A DNA stretch of 64,000 bases from Bacteroidota bacterium (GCA_030147525.1 JASBVF010000012.1:62001-126000), one strand, 5' to 3'. Shown: positions 18,568 through 27,652, counted from the stretch's first letter. The notes: generated from the sequence alone by a model not told the origin. Numbers and translations are program-made.

Positions 18568-19824
18568 TTATCTGATTTTCAATGTCAAAACCGTCAATAC
18601 CGCCAGCAGAATACTCACTATCCAAAACCTCGTTACAATCTTCGCCTCCGGCATTCCTTTTTTCTGAAAATGGTGATGCAGCGGCGACATCAGGAAGATC
18701 CGGCGGCCTTCGCCGTACTTCCGTTTAGTGTATTTGAAATACGACACCTGGAGCATCACCGACAGGTTTTCAGCCATAAAAACACCGCATAAAATCGGCA
18801 ACAGCCACTCCTTTCGAAGTAAAATCGCCATGGCAGCAATGATGCCCCCGAGGGTCAAACTGCCTGTATCGCCCATGAAAACCTGCGCCGGGTAAGCATT
18901 GTACCACAAAAATCCGGTACAGGCCCCGAGGAAACAGGCCGCAAAAACGACCATTTCACCTGCTCCCGGCAGATAGAGCACGTTCAGATAGCTTGCCATA
19001 ATGACGTTGCCGCTGACGTAGGCAAAAACAGTAAGCGTTATCGTTGCAACGCTGCTGACGCCGGTCGCCAGCCCGTCCAACCCGTCTGTCAAATTTGCTG
19101 CGTTACTCACCGCCGTGATAATGAAAATCACGAGCGGGATGAACACAATCCAGATGTATTTGATTGCCTGCTCTCTTTCGAGCGGCAGTATTTTAGCGTA
19201 ATCAATCTGATTATCCTTAAAAAAGGGCAGATTGGTGATGTACGCCTTGGTATTTGCAACTTCCACGGTATCGCCTTTTGCGTCCGTTACGAGGTAGGTA
19301 TCCCCTACAATCGGGTACCCCATGTCTTCCGCTTTTTCCACATCCTGCCTGACGACTACCTCGCTACTCCACATCATCGACAGTGCCACAATTAAACCAC
19401 ATCCTACCTGGCCTATGATTTTTGATTTACTACTCAGTCCGGCTTTGTTTTTTTTGAAAACCTTGATGTAATCATCCACAAATCCGATGATGGCCATCCA
19501 GGTAGTCACGAGCAGCAGCAGCAGGATGTAAATATTTTCCAAATCCGCTACCAGCAAAACCGGAATCACGATGCCCATGATGATAATCACACCACCCATT
19601 GTTGGTGTGCCTTTTTTTTGCATTTGCCCCTGCAAACCCAGGTCACGAATATCTTCCCCAATCTGTAAATTCCTCAAAAAGTGAATGATCCGTCCACCGA
19701 ATACCATGCTGATAATCAATGAAATCAGCATGCCGGAGCCTGCCCTGAAGGAGATGTAACTCCACAACCCGGTGCCGGGCAGATCGTAATGTTTGTCAAT
19801 CCATTGGAAAAGTTCGTACAGCAT
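18568..19824 (-). CDS. mraY: Phospho-N-acetylmuramoyl-pentapeptide-transferase
   Basis: Polytopic inner-membrane enzyme that transfers phospho-MurNAc-pentapeptide to undecaprenyl phosphate (lipid I). Motifs: GTPTMGG (72-78), VDDYIKV (116-122), NLTDGLDG (244-251), FMGDTGS (316-322) and PLHHHF near 381-386, so the Asp and His active-site residues are intact. At 418 residues it is about 60 longer than E. coli MraY. The excess is a hydrophilic insertion at about 155-220, which I believe is common in Bacteroidota MraY. It lies between murE and murD. Confidence 0.99.
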   Translation of the reverse strand: MLYELFQWIDKHYDLPGTGLWSYISFRAGSGMLISLIISMVFGGRIIHFLRNLQIGEDIRDLGLQGQMQKKGTPTMGGVIIIMGIVIPVLLVADLENIYILLLLLVTTWMAIIGFVDDYIKVFKKNKAGLSSKSKIIGQVGCGLIVALSMMWSSEVVVRQDVEKAEDMGYPIVGDTYLVTDAKGDTVEVANTKAYITNLPFFKDNQIDYAKILPLEREQAIKYIWIVFIPLVIFIITAVSNAANLTDGLDGLATGVSSVATITLTVFAYVSGNVIMASYLNVLYLPGAGEMVVFAACFLGACTGFLWYNAYPAQVFMGDTGSLTLGGIIAAMAILLRKEWLLPILCGVFMAENLSVMLQVSYFKYTKRKYGEGRRIFLMSPLHHHFQKKGMPEAKIVTRFWIVSILLAVLTVLTLKIR

Positions 19825-19970
19825 TTCTTCGTTTGTTCTGGTGTTTGTCCTAACTTTTTTTCATCCTGCAGGAGAAACAGCGGGCAATTTGCCACACTGT
19901 TTTCACTGCATTTTTTCGGAAAAAGGAGGCGGTCAGTCCCTCCACTGACGCCAAGAAATAATATTTTTTT

Positions 19971-20040
19971 GAACTATGAACGATAAATGATGAACTATGA
20001 ACGCTTCCTCGGTTCATCATCTATTGTTCATAGTTCATCG
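19971..20040. repeat. Palindromic repeat, dcw family copy B (mraY-murE gap)
   Basis: Inverted repeat of GAACTATGAACGATAAATGA-type sequence, with arms at about 19971-20003 and 20009-20040. The right arm runs into the murE stop at 20028-20030. It fills part of the 203-base murE-mraY gap; the remainder (19825-19970) shows nothing I recognise. Confidence 0.8.
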
Positions 20041-21479
20041 CTCAGAATTTCTTTGTCGTCAAACGGGTGCTTTACACCCATGATTTCCTGGTATTTTTCA
20101 TGGCCTTTTCCTGCCACCAAAATCACGTCTCCGCTTTGTGCCATCCGGCAGGCAGCCCTGATCGCTTCCTTTCTGTTGGTGATGGAAAGCGCTTTTTTCA
20201 CCGCATACGGTGGAATGCCTTTTTCCATCTCGGCGATGATCGCCCCGGGGTCCTCCGTACGAGGGTTGTCACTCGTGAGGATGACCTGGTCGCTGTAATC
20301 GCAGGCTACTTTCGCCATCAGCGGGCGCTTGGTTCGGTCCCGGTCACCGCCGCAACCGACGACGGTGAGGATGTTTCCTCCACCTTTGCGAAGCTGATGA
20401 ATGGTCGAAAGTACCTTTTCCAGCGCATCGGGCGTGTGGGCATAGTCCACGATTCCGATCACATTTTTTTCCTGACTGACGACGTAGTCGAAACGGCCTT
20501 CTGCTGCCTTCAAAGCGCTCAAAACCTGAAGCACCTCTTGCTTTTCCTGCCCCAACAACATGGCGGCAGCATAAACGCCGAGCAAATTGTAGGCGTTAAA
20601 CTCACCGATGAGCCGGGCGTGAAAGTCTTCGCCGTCGAGGTCGAGGTGTAAGCCGGTCAGACCGTTTTCAATGATTTTCGCTTTGAAATCCGCCGGTTTG
20701 CGCAGCGCAAAAGTCTGCTGATTCGCAACGGTGTTTTGCAACATGACCATGCCCCGTTTGTCGTCTGCGTTGACGAGGGCGAAAGCCGTTTTGGGCAATT
20801 TGTCAAAGAACATCTTCTTGGCCTCGATGTAGGCCTTGAAAGTTTTATGATAATCCAGGTGTTCGTGCGTGATGTTCGTAAAAATGCCTCCAGTAAAAAA
20901 AAGGCCTGCGATTCGCCTTTGTGCAACAGCATGCGAGCTGACTTCCATAAAGGCGTAATCGCAGCCATCCTCCACCATTTGTTGTATCAGTAAGTTGATG
21001 GCTCCTGCATCAGGTGTTGTGTGGGTGGAGGGAATACTGCGTTTGTTCACTTTATTTTCAATCGTCGAAATCAGGCCAACTTTATAGCCCAATGTCAAAA
21101 ACAAGTCGTAGAGTAAGGTCGCTGTCGTCGTTTTTCCGTTCGTGCCGGTGACGCCGACGAGCTTCAGTTTTTCAGAGGGACGGTCGTAGAAGTTGGAGGC
21201 AATTTGCCCGTAAGCTTCTGCACTGTCCGCTACCCGGATGTACGTTACACCCTCTTTTTTTGCCTCGGGTAATTCTTCACAAAGAATCGCTGATGCTCCG
21301 CTTTCAAGGGCCTTGCCGATGTAAGCGTGGCCGTCAGTGGCGGTGCCACGGATGGCGGCGAAGAGGGTGCCGGGTTGTACTTTCCGGCTGTCAAGTGTGA
21401 TATTTTTTACCTCCTGCTCCGTTGAGCCGAGGAGTTGCTGGATTTCGATTTTGTCGAGTATGGTATTGATTGGTTTCAA
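20028..21479 (-). CDS. murE: UDP-MurNAc-L-Ala-D-Glu--2,6-diaminopimelate ligase
   Basis: Mur ligase adding the third stem residue. P-loop GTNGKTT is at 112-118; the C-terminal DNPR motif (404-407, followed by TEDP) is the signature of meso-diaminopimelate-adding MurE enzymes, so the peptidoglycan is probably mDAP-type. Start choice: the open frame extends to a GTG at 21521, overlapping ftsI. I prefer TTG 21479 because MKPINTILDKI resembles family N-termini and leaves a 23-base gap after the ftsI stop, giving 483 residues. The last codons lie inside a palindromic repeat. Confidence 0.96.
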   Translation of the reverse strand: MKPINTILDKIEIQQLLGSTEQEVKNITLDSRKVQPGTLFAAIRGTATDGHAYIGKALESGASAILCEELPEAKKEGVTYIRVADSAEAYGQIASNFYDRPSEKLKLVGVTGTNGKTTTATLLYDLFLTLGYKVGLISTIENKVNKRSIPSTHTTPDAGAINLLIQQMVEDGCDYAFMEVSSHAVAQRRIAGLFFTGGIFTNITHEHLDYHKTFKAYIEAKKMFFDKLPKTAFALVNADDKRGMVMLQNTVANQQTFALRKPADFKAKIIENGLTGLHLDLDGEDFHARLIGEFNAYNLLGVYAAAMLLGQEKQEVLQVLSALKAAEGRFDYVVSQEKNVIGIVDYAHTPDALEKVLSTIHQLRKGGGNILTVVGCGGDRDRTKRPLMAKVACDYSDQVILTSDNPRTEDPGAIIAEMEKGIPPYAVKKALSITNRKEAIRAACRMAQSGDVILVAGKGHEKYQEIMGVKHPFDDKEILSDEL

Positions 21480-21502
21480 TGTTTGTTTTTTTTTAAAAAA
21501 TT

Positions 21503-23644
21503 TCACCCCAACCGAATCCACACCGTCTGCCCGTTCGATCGTGTCCCGGGCCGGACGGACTGCTGCTTCACCTTGCCGTAGTTGCCATTCACCTGCACTT
21601 TCAAGCCTTTGTTTTCCAGCAAAAACAGCGCATCCCGCAAGCCCATCCCGATCACGTTCGGCACCAGATTATTCACTACGGGCCGTTTCAATAATTTCAA
21701 AGAATCGGGCGCTTCTGCTTTCAGGGCGGCCCATTCTCCGTCGGATTTGTTGAAATATTTCATCCCCAGTTCTTTCAAAACATACTGCAGATCGGGGGCA
21801 AAACCGGCGTCGTAAGTGGGCAATGCCCGATCTTCAAGCGCCACTGCTTTTTCCGCATTGATGACAGGATATAATTCCAGCCTCGTAGCGATCGCTTTGT
21901 CTGCAATTTCTTTGAAAACCGGCAGTGCAACCTGCCCGCCGTAGATGCCCGCCACTTTTGGCTGGCTAATGAGCACGATGCAAGAGTAAACCGGATCTTC
22001 CGCAGGAAAGTAGCCGGCAAAAGATGCCTGATAGCCTTTCACTTTGGTGATATTCTCCAGGCGCTGATACCCCAACTGTGCGGTACCTGTTTTCCCGGCG
22101 AAACGATAGCTTTCAGCACGGAGAGAATAACCTGTACCCCAAGTACTGTCCACCACGCTTTCCAGCAATATTTGTGCTTTTCGGATGGCTTTTTTTGAAG
22201 CGATTCTTCCCTTCACTTCCGTGACAGGGAAGCGCTTCAAGGTTTCGCCGTACTGTTGCACCTCTTTCACGAGGTACGGTTTCACATAGACTCCGTCGTT
22301 AGCGACGGCATTATAAAATGCTAATAACTGTAAAGGTGTGATCGTCAGCTCATAGCCCGTAGCCATCCAGGGCAGTGTAGTTCCGCTCCATTGGTCTTCG
22401 CTGCTGTACGCCCTTTTGATGAAAGGCGTCACCTCCCCGTTGATCTCGATACCGGTTGGGACATCGAGGAAGAAGTCATGCAGGTGTTGAATGAAGCGGT
22501 CGGCGTTATTTTTTTCACCGTAGTATTTCTGCATCAGGCGGGAAATACCAACGTTGGATGACATGCCGAATGCCTGGATAACCGGGACGTTATTCAAAGT
22601 GTGAGGGTACGCATCCTGCATTTCAGAATCGAAATACAGGGTCCTCCCCTGTTCAAGATCAATGCTGTCATTCATATCAACGTAACCATCTTCGAGCAAG
22701 GCCAGCATGGAGGCCAGCTTGAAGGTTGAGCCAGGCTCAGTGGCAGCTCCGACAGCGTAGTTGTATGTTTCAATCAGTTTTCCCTGGCGGGTCCAGCCGA
22801 GGTTGGCAATCCCCCGGATAGCGCCGGTTTTCACCTCCATTAAAATCGCTGTGCCGTATTCAGCCTGGTGGCGGATCATGGCTTTCGCCAATGCACCCTC
22901 AACGATGTCTTGTAAGTTGACATCGATAGAGGTGACGATATCCCTGCCTGGCTTGGGTTCAATTTTTGCCAAATTATCGATCGGGATCCACATGCCGCCG
23001 CCGACTTTGTACATCAGCTGCGTACCTTCTTCGCCTTTCAGTTCATTGTTAAATGAACCTTCAAGGCCCACCTCGATTGAATCGCCGCTCACGTAGCCGA
23101 TCGTTCGCCTTGCCAGCAAACGGAACGGAAACTCACGGTTGAACTTTTGCATCACAATCAAACCGCCCCGGAATTGCCCCAATCGAAACAATGGAAAGCT
23201 GGAAATCAGATCTTTCTCCGAAATCGTTGCATCTTTTTTGATGACGACGTAGCGCTTCCCTTCCTGTTTTTGCTGAATCAGAAAATCCCGCATGCCGCCC
23301 GGGGTATACTCCGGGTTCACGTAAGTAGCCAGGCAGTAAGCCAGGCTATCGAGGTTTTGAACCCAGTCCGCAGAATCAATAGCTGAAGAATTCGGGTCAA
23401 ACGCAATGTCAAAGAACGGCATGGAAGTCGCCAGCATGCTGCCATCTTCCGTGATGATGTTCCCTCTTTCGGCTTCCATCGGCACTTCCTTCAGGTAAAG
23501 CTCCTCCCCTTTACTGCGCCATTTATCGCCTTCCAGCACACTGATTTGCAGCGTTTTGGTAATGATGGCAGCCGCTGCCAGCACGATAAACACGAGCACG
23601 ACATACACCCGGATCAGAACTTCGTTTTTTACGTTGAAAGCCAT
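21503..23644 (-). CDS. ftsI: Septal penicillin-binding protein FtsI (PBP2/3-type transpeptidase) with PASTA domain
   Basis: Monofunctional class B PBP that cross-links septal peptidoglycan with FtsW. One N-terminal membrane anchor (about 12-32), a PBP dimerisation domain (about 50-210), then the transpeptidase domain with STFK (306-309; nucleophile Ser306), SSN (362-364) and KTG (518-520). A single PASTA domain occupies about 651-713 and ends the protein. Its 713 residues exceed E. coli FtsI (588), mainly because of this tail. It follows ftsL, with a palindromic repeat in the gap. Confidence 0.98.
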   Translation of the reverse strand: MAFNVKNEVLIRVYVVLVFIVLAAAAIITKTLQISVLEGDKWRSKGEELYLKEVPMEAERGNIITEDGSMLATSMPFFDIAFDPNSSAIDSADWVQNLDSLAYCLATYVNPEYTPGGMRDFLIQQKQEGKRYVVIKKDATISEKDLISSFPLFRLGQFRGGLIVMQKFNREFPFRLLARRTIGYVSGDSIEVGLEGSFNNELKGEEGTQLMYKVGGGMWIPIDNLAKIEPKPGRDIVTSIDVNLQDIVEGALAKAMIRHQAEYGTAILMEVKTGAIRGIANLGWTRQGKLIETYNYAVGAATEPGSTFKLASMLALLEDGYVDMNDSIDLEQGRTLYFDSEMQDAYPHTLNNVPVIQAFGMSSNVGISRLMQKYYGEKNNADRFIQHLHDFFLDVPTGIEINGEVTPFIKRAYSSEDQWSGTTLPWMATGYELTITPLQLLAFYNAVANDGVYVKPYLVKEVQQYGETLKRFPVTEVKGRIASKKAIRKAQILLESVVDSTWGTGYSLRAESYRFAGKTGTAQLGYQRLENITKVKGYQASFAGYFPAEDPVYSCIVLISQPKVAGIYGGQVALPVFKEIADKAIATRLELYPVINAEKAVALEDRALPTYDAGFAPDLQYVLKELGMKYFNKSDGEWAALKAEAPDSLKLLKRPVVNNLVPNVIGMGLRDALFLLENKGLKVQVNGNYGKVKQQSVRPGTRSNGQTVWIRLG

Positions 23645-23650
23645 CTCTTT

Positions 23651-23720
23651 TGAACTATGAACTATGAACTATGAATGATGCGAAAAGCAGTTCATCGTTC
23701 ATCGTTTATAGTTCATCATT
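23651..23720. repeat. Palindromic repeat, dcw family copy C (ftsI-ftsL gap)
   Basis: Tandem GAACTAT units (23651-23682) facing an inverted arm (23690-23720). It occupies most of the 91-base gap between the ftsL stop and the ftsI start and could form a long RNA hairpin. Confidence 0.8.
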
Positions 23721-23735
23721 GTCAAATCTGTTTGT

Positions 23736-24056
23736 TTAATCTTCCACCACAATCCGCTTCACCCGCCCGGCAGTTTTGCGAAGACCGAGCGACTCGACAT
23801 CTTCGCCGACTTCCGAAAGACGGCTTTTGAACATAATCTCAGATTTCAGCGAATTGTATTTACGTTTCAATTCTTTTACTTCTTGTTGCAGGGTTTGTAT
23901 TTGCCTGACTTGTTTTTCCGCATAGTGTGCGTTGGCAATGTAGATGACGGTGAGAAAGCTCAGGAACAGTACAAAGGGTAAGTTCTTAAGAATCAGGGAA
24001 GCACCAATGTTCCCAATTTCCAAATAGCTCCCAAGGGATTTTTTTTGTGTTGCCAT
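23736..24056 (-). CDS. ftsL: FtsL-like divisome protein
   Basis: Small bitopic protein of 106 residues: a short cytoplasmic N-terminus, one membrane segment (about 24-44, NLPFVLFLSFLTVIYIANA), then a periplasmic coiled coil (about 50-85) rich in Gln, Glu and Lys heptads. This is the FtsL/DivIC architecture, and its place between rsmH and ftsI is the FtsL position in dcw clusters. Sequence conservation is low, so the name rests on topology and synteny. It would join FtsQ and a DivIC/FtsB partner to activate FtsWI. Confidence 0.85.
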   Translation of the reverse strand: MATQKKSLGSYLEIGNIGASLILKNLPFVLFLSFLTVIYIANAHYAEKQVRQIQTLQQEVKELKRKYNSLKSEIMFKSRLSEVGEDVESLGLRKTAGRVKRIVVED

Positions 24057-24072
24057 CTAACTTGCTGTCTTA

Positions 24073-24152
24073 ACGATGAACTACTTATGATGAACTATGA
24101 ACTAAAAACTGCCAATTCTTCATAGTTTATCGTCCATCGTTTATAGTTTAAT
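24073..24152. repeat. Palindromic repeat, dcw family copy D (overlaps rsmH 3' end)
   Basis: Left arm at about 24073-24107 (ACGATGAACTAC, then ATGATGAACTATGAACT) and right arm at about 24118-24152. The right arm covers the rsmH stop and its last codons (IKL). Confidence 0.75.
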
Positions 24153-25037
24153 TCCTACTCTCATTTTCGCACTTCTTGCTCTCGGATTTCTTTCAATCTC
24201 TTCGTCCGAGGGCACCATCACACCTTTATTTATAATATCAAAAGGTCTTTCAATTTTGCCGTAGAAGTCTTTTTTTACCTCACCTTCCACGTTGCCGGTT
24301 TTGAGGAAATTTTTCACCGGCCGATCTTCCATGGAGTGGTAGGAAATCACCACCAACCTTCCCCCGGGCTTCAGAATTTCGAGTGTTGATTCAAGAAATG
24401 CGTGCAAAGCACCCATTTCGTCATTCACCTCAATACGCAGCGCCTGAAAAACCTGTGAAAGGTAGCGCCCTCGAAACCCCCGGATCAACGGCTCCACCAC
24501 AGACAGGAAATCGCCAATGGTTAAAATTTTTTTGACTTCCCGTTCCTGCACGATTTTTTGCGCCAGGGAGCGGGAATTTCTAACCTCTCCGTACTCGCTG
24601 AAAACCCTTTGCAATTCTTCGGCGGAATAGCTATTCAAAATGTCGCTTGCTTTACGATCGTCCTTCCTGTTCATCCTCATGTCCAGATCAGCTTCGAAGC
24701 GATAGGAAAATCCACGCTCCGGCTCATCCAGTTGATGGGAAGAAACACCGAGGTCGGCCAGGATTCCATCCACCTGTTTCACACCGTGCAGGCGAAGAAA
24801 TTGCTTGATGAAGCGGAAGTTGTGATGGTTAAAAACAAATCGCTCATCATCGATCAAATTCCGCAGTGCATCGTCATCCTGGTCGAAGGCGTAAAGCCTG
24901 CCCTTTTCACCCAATTCGTTTAAAATCAACCGGCTATGACCACCACCCCCAAACGTTGCATCCACATACTTGCCATCTTTTTTGATGTCAAGCGCTTCGA
25001 TGCTTTCGCTGGCAAGAACGGGTTCGTGGTATTTCAT
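24141..25037 (-). CDS. rsmH: 16S rRNA (cytosine1402-N4)-methyltransferase
   Basis: SAM-dependent methyltransferase (formerly MraW) that N4-methylates C1402 in the ribosomal P site. The SAM-binding motif DATFGGGGHS is at 26-35, and the family motifs DLGVSSHQLD and PERGFSYR follow near 95-115; the C-terminus RNPRARSAKMRV is typical. Length 298 is usual. Its start overlaps the mraZ stop by 4 bases, as in most dcw clusters. The 3' end runs into a palindromic repeat. Confidence 0.98.
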   Translation of the reverse strand: MKYHEPVLASESIEALDIKKDGKYVDATFGGGGHSRLILNELGEKGRLYAFDQDDDALRNLIDDERFVFNHHNFRFIKQFLRLHGVKQVDGILADLGVSSHQLDEPERGFSYRFEADLDMRMNRKDDRKASDILNSYSAEELQRVFSEYGEVRNSRSLAQKIVQEREVKKILTIGDFLSVVEPLIRGFRGRYLSQVFQALRIEVNDEMGALHAFLESTLEILKPGGRLVVISYHSMEDRPVKNFLKTGNVEGEVKKDFYGKIERPFDIINKGVMVPSDEEIERNPRARSAKMRVGIKL

Positions 25038-25498
25038 TGGTCAATTTTCATTGGTGAATTCCCCATGACCGTTTGCGCAAGCTGAGCCATGTCAAGTTCT
25101 TCGCCCAATTGAGCCTCATACTCGGAGGCTGCCCAAACCTCGATTTTGTCATTCACAGCCGCCAAAACAACTTCGCCATCCGTGATACCTGCCCACTCCA
25201 GTAGCTGATTTGGAAAATTCAGCCGGTCGGCGCTATCTCTTTTCAATGGAGTAGCTCCACGGTAGAAGGCACGCTTGAAAAGCCTGGCTTGTGTGTCAAA
25301 ATCATTTAATTGGTTAACTTGCGCTGATTTTTCATCCCAAACTTTTTTGGGATAAAGCATGAGACATTTCTCCATCCCCCGATTGACCACGAAGTTGTCC
25401 CGCTCGTCAGCCGGCAGCTGCTCGAGAAGACCGGACGGCAAACGAAGCCGCCCTTTCGGATCAATTTTACAAGGATATTCCCCCAGAAGTTGGTTCAT
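25034..25498 (-). CDS. mraZ: Transcriptional regulator MraZ
   Basis: AbrB-like DNA-binding protein that represses its own dcw operon. Two MraZ half-domains are visible: KIDPKGRLRLPSGL near 10-23 and LKRDSADRLNFPNQL near 85-99. The open frame extends to 25567, but I chose ATG 25498. The resulting 154-residue protein starting MNQLLGEYPCKID matches the family's N-terminus and length (about 150). It also leaves the candidate MraZ boxes and a TATTTTTG element outside the gene. The stop overlaps the rsmH start by 4 bases. Confidence 0.95.
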   Translation of the reverse strand: MNQLLGEYPCKIDPKGRLRLPSGLLEQLPADERDNFVVNRGMEKCLMLYPKKVWDEKSAQVNQLNDFDTQARLFKRAFYRGATPLKRDSADRLNFPNQLLEWAGITDGEVVLAAVNDKIEVWAASEYEAQLGEELDMAQLAQTVMGNSPMKIDQ

Positions 25499-25524
25499 GT
25501 CTCTGTTTATGTCAATTTCTGCTC

Positions 25525-25532
25525 CAAAAATA
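25525..25532 (-). promoter_or_regulatory. Candidate Bacteroidota -7 box for the mraZ/dcw operon
   Basis: TATTTTTG on the minus strand fits the Bacteroidota consensus TAnnTTTG and lies 26 bases before the chosen mraZ ATG. The only upstream TTTG (25547-25550) is 14 bases away, shorter than the usual 19-21, so the -33 element is uncertain. Confidence 0.45.
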
Positions 25533-25553
25533 GCTACTTTCTGACACAAATCT

Positions 25554-25568
25554 CCACTTTTTCCCACT
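25554..25568 (-). promoter_or_regulatory. Candidate MraZ boxes, promoter-proximal pair
   Basis: Minus strand reads GAGTGGGAAAAAGTGGAG: two AGTGG cores exactly 10 bases apart, just upstream of the candidate -7 box. Published MraZ operators are short tandem boxes with one-turn spacing (TGGGN in E. coli; AAAGTG[T/G] in mollicutes), which this resembles. Confidence 0.5.
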
Positions 25569-25734
25569 CAATGTGCGAAAAAGTTTTCCACATTTTTCTA
25601 ATCATAATAAGTAGGCGCTATTTGTAAACATATCGCTTGCAGGAATTTAAACCATTTGAAAACACAGTAAAGAAAAAATTCGATGTATGTTGAGTCGGGG
25701 CTGTTCTTCACCTGAAAAAAAGTCGGTTTTATCT

Positions 25735-25781
25735 CCACTTTTTTACACTTTTCAGTAATCCGGTGAATTTTTCACCACTTT
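25735..25781 (-). promoter_or_regulatory. Candidate MraZ boxes, distal cluster
   Basis: Three AAAGTG[G/T] hexamers on the minus strand, read from plus-strand CACTTT at 25736, 25746 and 25776. Spacings are 10 and 30 bases, so all lie on the same helical face. They sit about 240-280 bases upstream of mraZ. The remaining 25593-25734 holds nothing I recognise. Confidence 0.4.
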
Positions 25782-25888
25782 TCTACACCCGGGGCGTCAT
25801 TTTCGTAAAAACTTTTTCACTGCGTTCCGGTTAGCCTTAATTGACAGAGCAATTTTCCTTCACCATGATTTGACCGCACTACATTGTT

Positions 25889-26605
25889 ATGCAACCATCC
25901 TTTCTTACAGCCGAATGGCGAAAACTTGCATTAGCCAATTACCTCGCTGACCCTTCCATCCTGAAAAAGTACCTGCCGGCGAAGACCGAACTGGACTTTT
26001 GGAACAATCGCTGCTACGTAAGCCTTGTCGGTTTTATGTTTAAAAATGTGAAACTGAAAGGTCTTTCAATCCCATTTCACCGAAACTTTGAAGAGGTAAA
26101 TCTTCGATTTTACGTGCGATTCAAAGAGGGGGGCGAGTGGAAGCGGGGAGTTGTTTTTATAAAAGAGATCGTACCGAAGGCAGCTATCACGCTGGTAGCC
26201 AACACGTTGTACGGCGAGCATTATCAAACACTTCCAATGCGGCATGCATGGAATCAATCGGAAGAAGAATTTTTACGGGTAAGTTACGAGTGGAAGGTGT
26301 CAGGCAAGTGGGACAAATTTGCTGTTTCAGCTCTGCCCCACCCTGTAAATTTCGAATCCGGAAGTGAGGAGGAATTCATTACGCAACATTTTTGGGGCTA
26401 CACAAAGCTCAGCGACACCAAAACCTCGGAGTATCAGGTTGAACACCCGGAATGGGAGGTTTACCCTATGAAGAACTACGACATCGATGTCAGTGGTGAA
26501 AAGCTCTACGGTCAACCATTTGGAGAAATGTTAAAACAAGAACCTTTGAGCGTTTTTCTGGCAGAAGGCTCAGAAATTATCGTCAGGCAGGGAAAAAAAG
26601 TTTGA
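25889..26605 (+). CDS. DUF2071 family protein (YqjF-like)
   Basis: A 238-residue soluble protein with the DUF2071 pattern: N-terminal FLTAEWRKLALANY, then LVGFMFKNVKLKGLSIPFH and NLRFYVRF, then VFIKEIVP, ANTLYGEHYQTLPM and the late GYTK segment. No catalytic residues are known for the family. It has no signal peptide or membrane segment. It is transcribed divergently from mraZ and converges on the GT2 gene with only 8 bases between stops. The function is unknown. Confidence 0.85.
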   Translation: MQPSFLTAEWRKLALANYLADPSILKKYLPAKTELDFWNNRCYVSLVGFMFKNVKLKGLSIPFHRNFEEVNLRFYVRFKEGGEWKRGVVFIKEIVPKAAITLVANTLYGEHYQTLPMRHAWNQSEEEFLRVSYEWKVSGKWDKFAVSALPHPVNFESGSEEEFITQHFWGYTKLSDTKTSEYQVEHPEWEVYPMKNYDIDVSGEKLYGQPFGEMLKQEPLSVFLAEGSEIIVRQGKKV

Positions 26606-26613
26606 TGATGCAA

Positions 26614-27402
26614 CTACAGGCTGCGTTGCGAAGCTTCTTTTTTTGATAAAAAGCCCCAGCGCTCCCGGCGGCGGAATCCTTCATTGAAACTGATCCATTT
26701 CATCTGCAAAACTCCCCAAACTGCTTCTTTCACAATGCCTTTCGACATCTTCGACTCACCTTCGATGCGGTCCGTGAAAGTAATGGGGATTTCCTTGATT
26801 TTATAGCCCAGGCATTTAGCCGCAAATTTCATCTCAATCTGAAAGGCGTATCCGATAAATTTTATTTTATCCAGGTCAATCGTTTCCAATACCTCCCGGC
26901 GGTAGCCGACAAATCCTGCCGTTGGATCTTTTACCCACATCCACGTAATCATCCGGACGTAAAGCGACGCACCGTAGGAAAGGATTTTTCGATCAGCAGG
27001 CCAATTGACGCATTTTCCACCTTTAACATACCGGGAGCCAACAACAACATCAGCTCCGTTTTCTATAGCGGCTAACATCCGGACAAGATCCTTCGGATTA
27101 TGGGAAAAATCACAATCCATTTCAAAAATGTAATCATAACCATATTCCAGCCCCCAGCGGAATCCGACAATGTAAGCCGTTCCAAGGCCAAGTTTGCCCT
27201 TGCGTTCCATGAGGTGAACAAGTCCGGGATACTGACGCTGTTTTTCTCTGACTACTTCGGCGGTGCCATCTGGCGAGCCGTCGTCAACAATTAAAATGTG
27301 AAACAGCGCAGGCAGGGAAAGTACAGTGTCAATAATTTTACCGACGTTCTCCCGCTCATTGTAGGTAGGTATGATGACTAAATTACTCGACAACTTAAAC
27401 AT
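26614..27402 (-). CDS. Polyprenol monophosphomannose synthase-like GT2 glycosyltransferase
   Basis: GT-A-fold family 2 enzyme, most like dolichol/polyprenol-phosphate mannose synthases, which transfer a sugar from a nucleotide donor to a lipid phosphate at the membrane. The donor motif VDDGSPDG is at 39-46, the metal-binding DCD at 96-98 (EMDCDFSHNP), and GSRYVKGG follows. The 262-residue length matches DPM1-type enzymes without a C-terminal membrane domain. The late motif FTDRIEGESKMS is typical. The actual sugar is not shown by sequence. Confidence 0.9.
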   Translation of the reverse strand: MFKLSSNLVIIPTYNERENVGKIIDTVLSLPALFHILIVDDGSPDGTAEVVREKQRQYPGLVHLMERKGKLGLGTAYIVGFRWGLEYGYDYIFEMDCDFSHNPKDLVRMLAAIENGADVVVGSRYVKGGKCVNWPADRKILSYGASLYVRMITWMWVKDPTAGFVGYRREVLETIDLDKIKFIGYAFQIEMKFAAKCLGYKIKEIPITFTDRIEGESKMSKGIVKEAVWGVLQMKWISFNEGFRRRERWGFLSKKEASQRSL

Positions 27403-27500
27403 GATTTAGGGCAATAACACTTGGAAGCCGGAAAATGTTAAGTCAATTTTTCATTTCACCAGCCAGGGTTTTACCAAATGCACCTGCCCGTTTCTTAAAT

Positions 27501-27536
27501 AACAGAGGTGGCATCTAACACCGGCGCCACCTCTGT
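27501..27536 (-). terminator. Probable terminator after the GWxTD gene
   Basis: A perfect 12-bp stem (AACAGAGGTGGC, 27501-27512, with 27525-27536) and a 12-base loop, about 115 bases past the minus-strand GWxTD stop. The T-tract is weak (ATTTAAG), so efficiency is uncertain. The rest of the 250-base gap holds nothing evident. Confidence 0.6.
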
Positions 27537-27652
27537 TTTCAAAGAACGGCGAAAGATAGATGAAATTTTTTCAACCCATGAATTTCGCCCGTGTTGGTTT
27601 AGTTTTTTGTTTTCTGAAAGTCAAAAATAATACCGCTTAAATCAGGTTTGAT

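Noticed and set aside
25034-25567. Longer mraZ start at 25567
   Set aside because: The extra 23 residues do not match MraZ family N-termini and would place candidate promoter and operator elements inside the gene.
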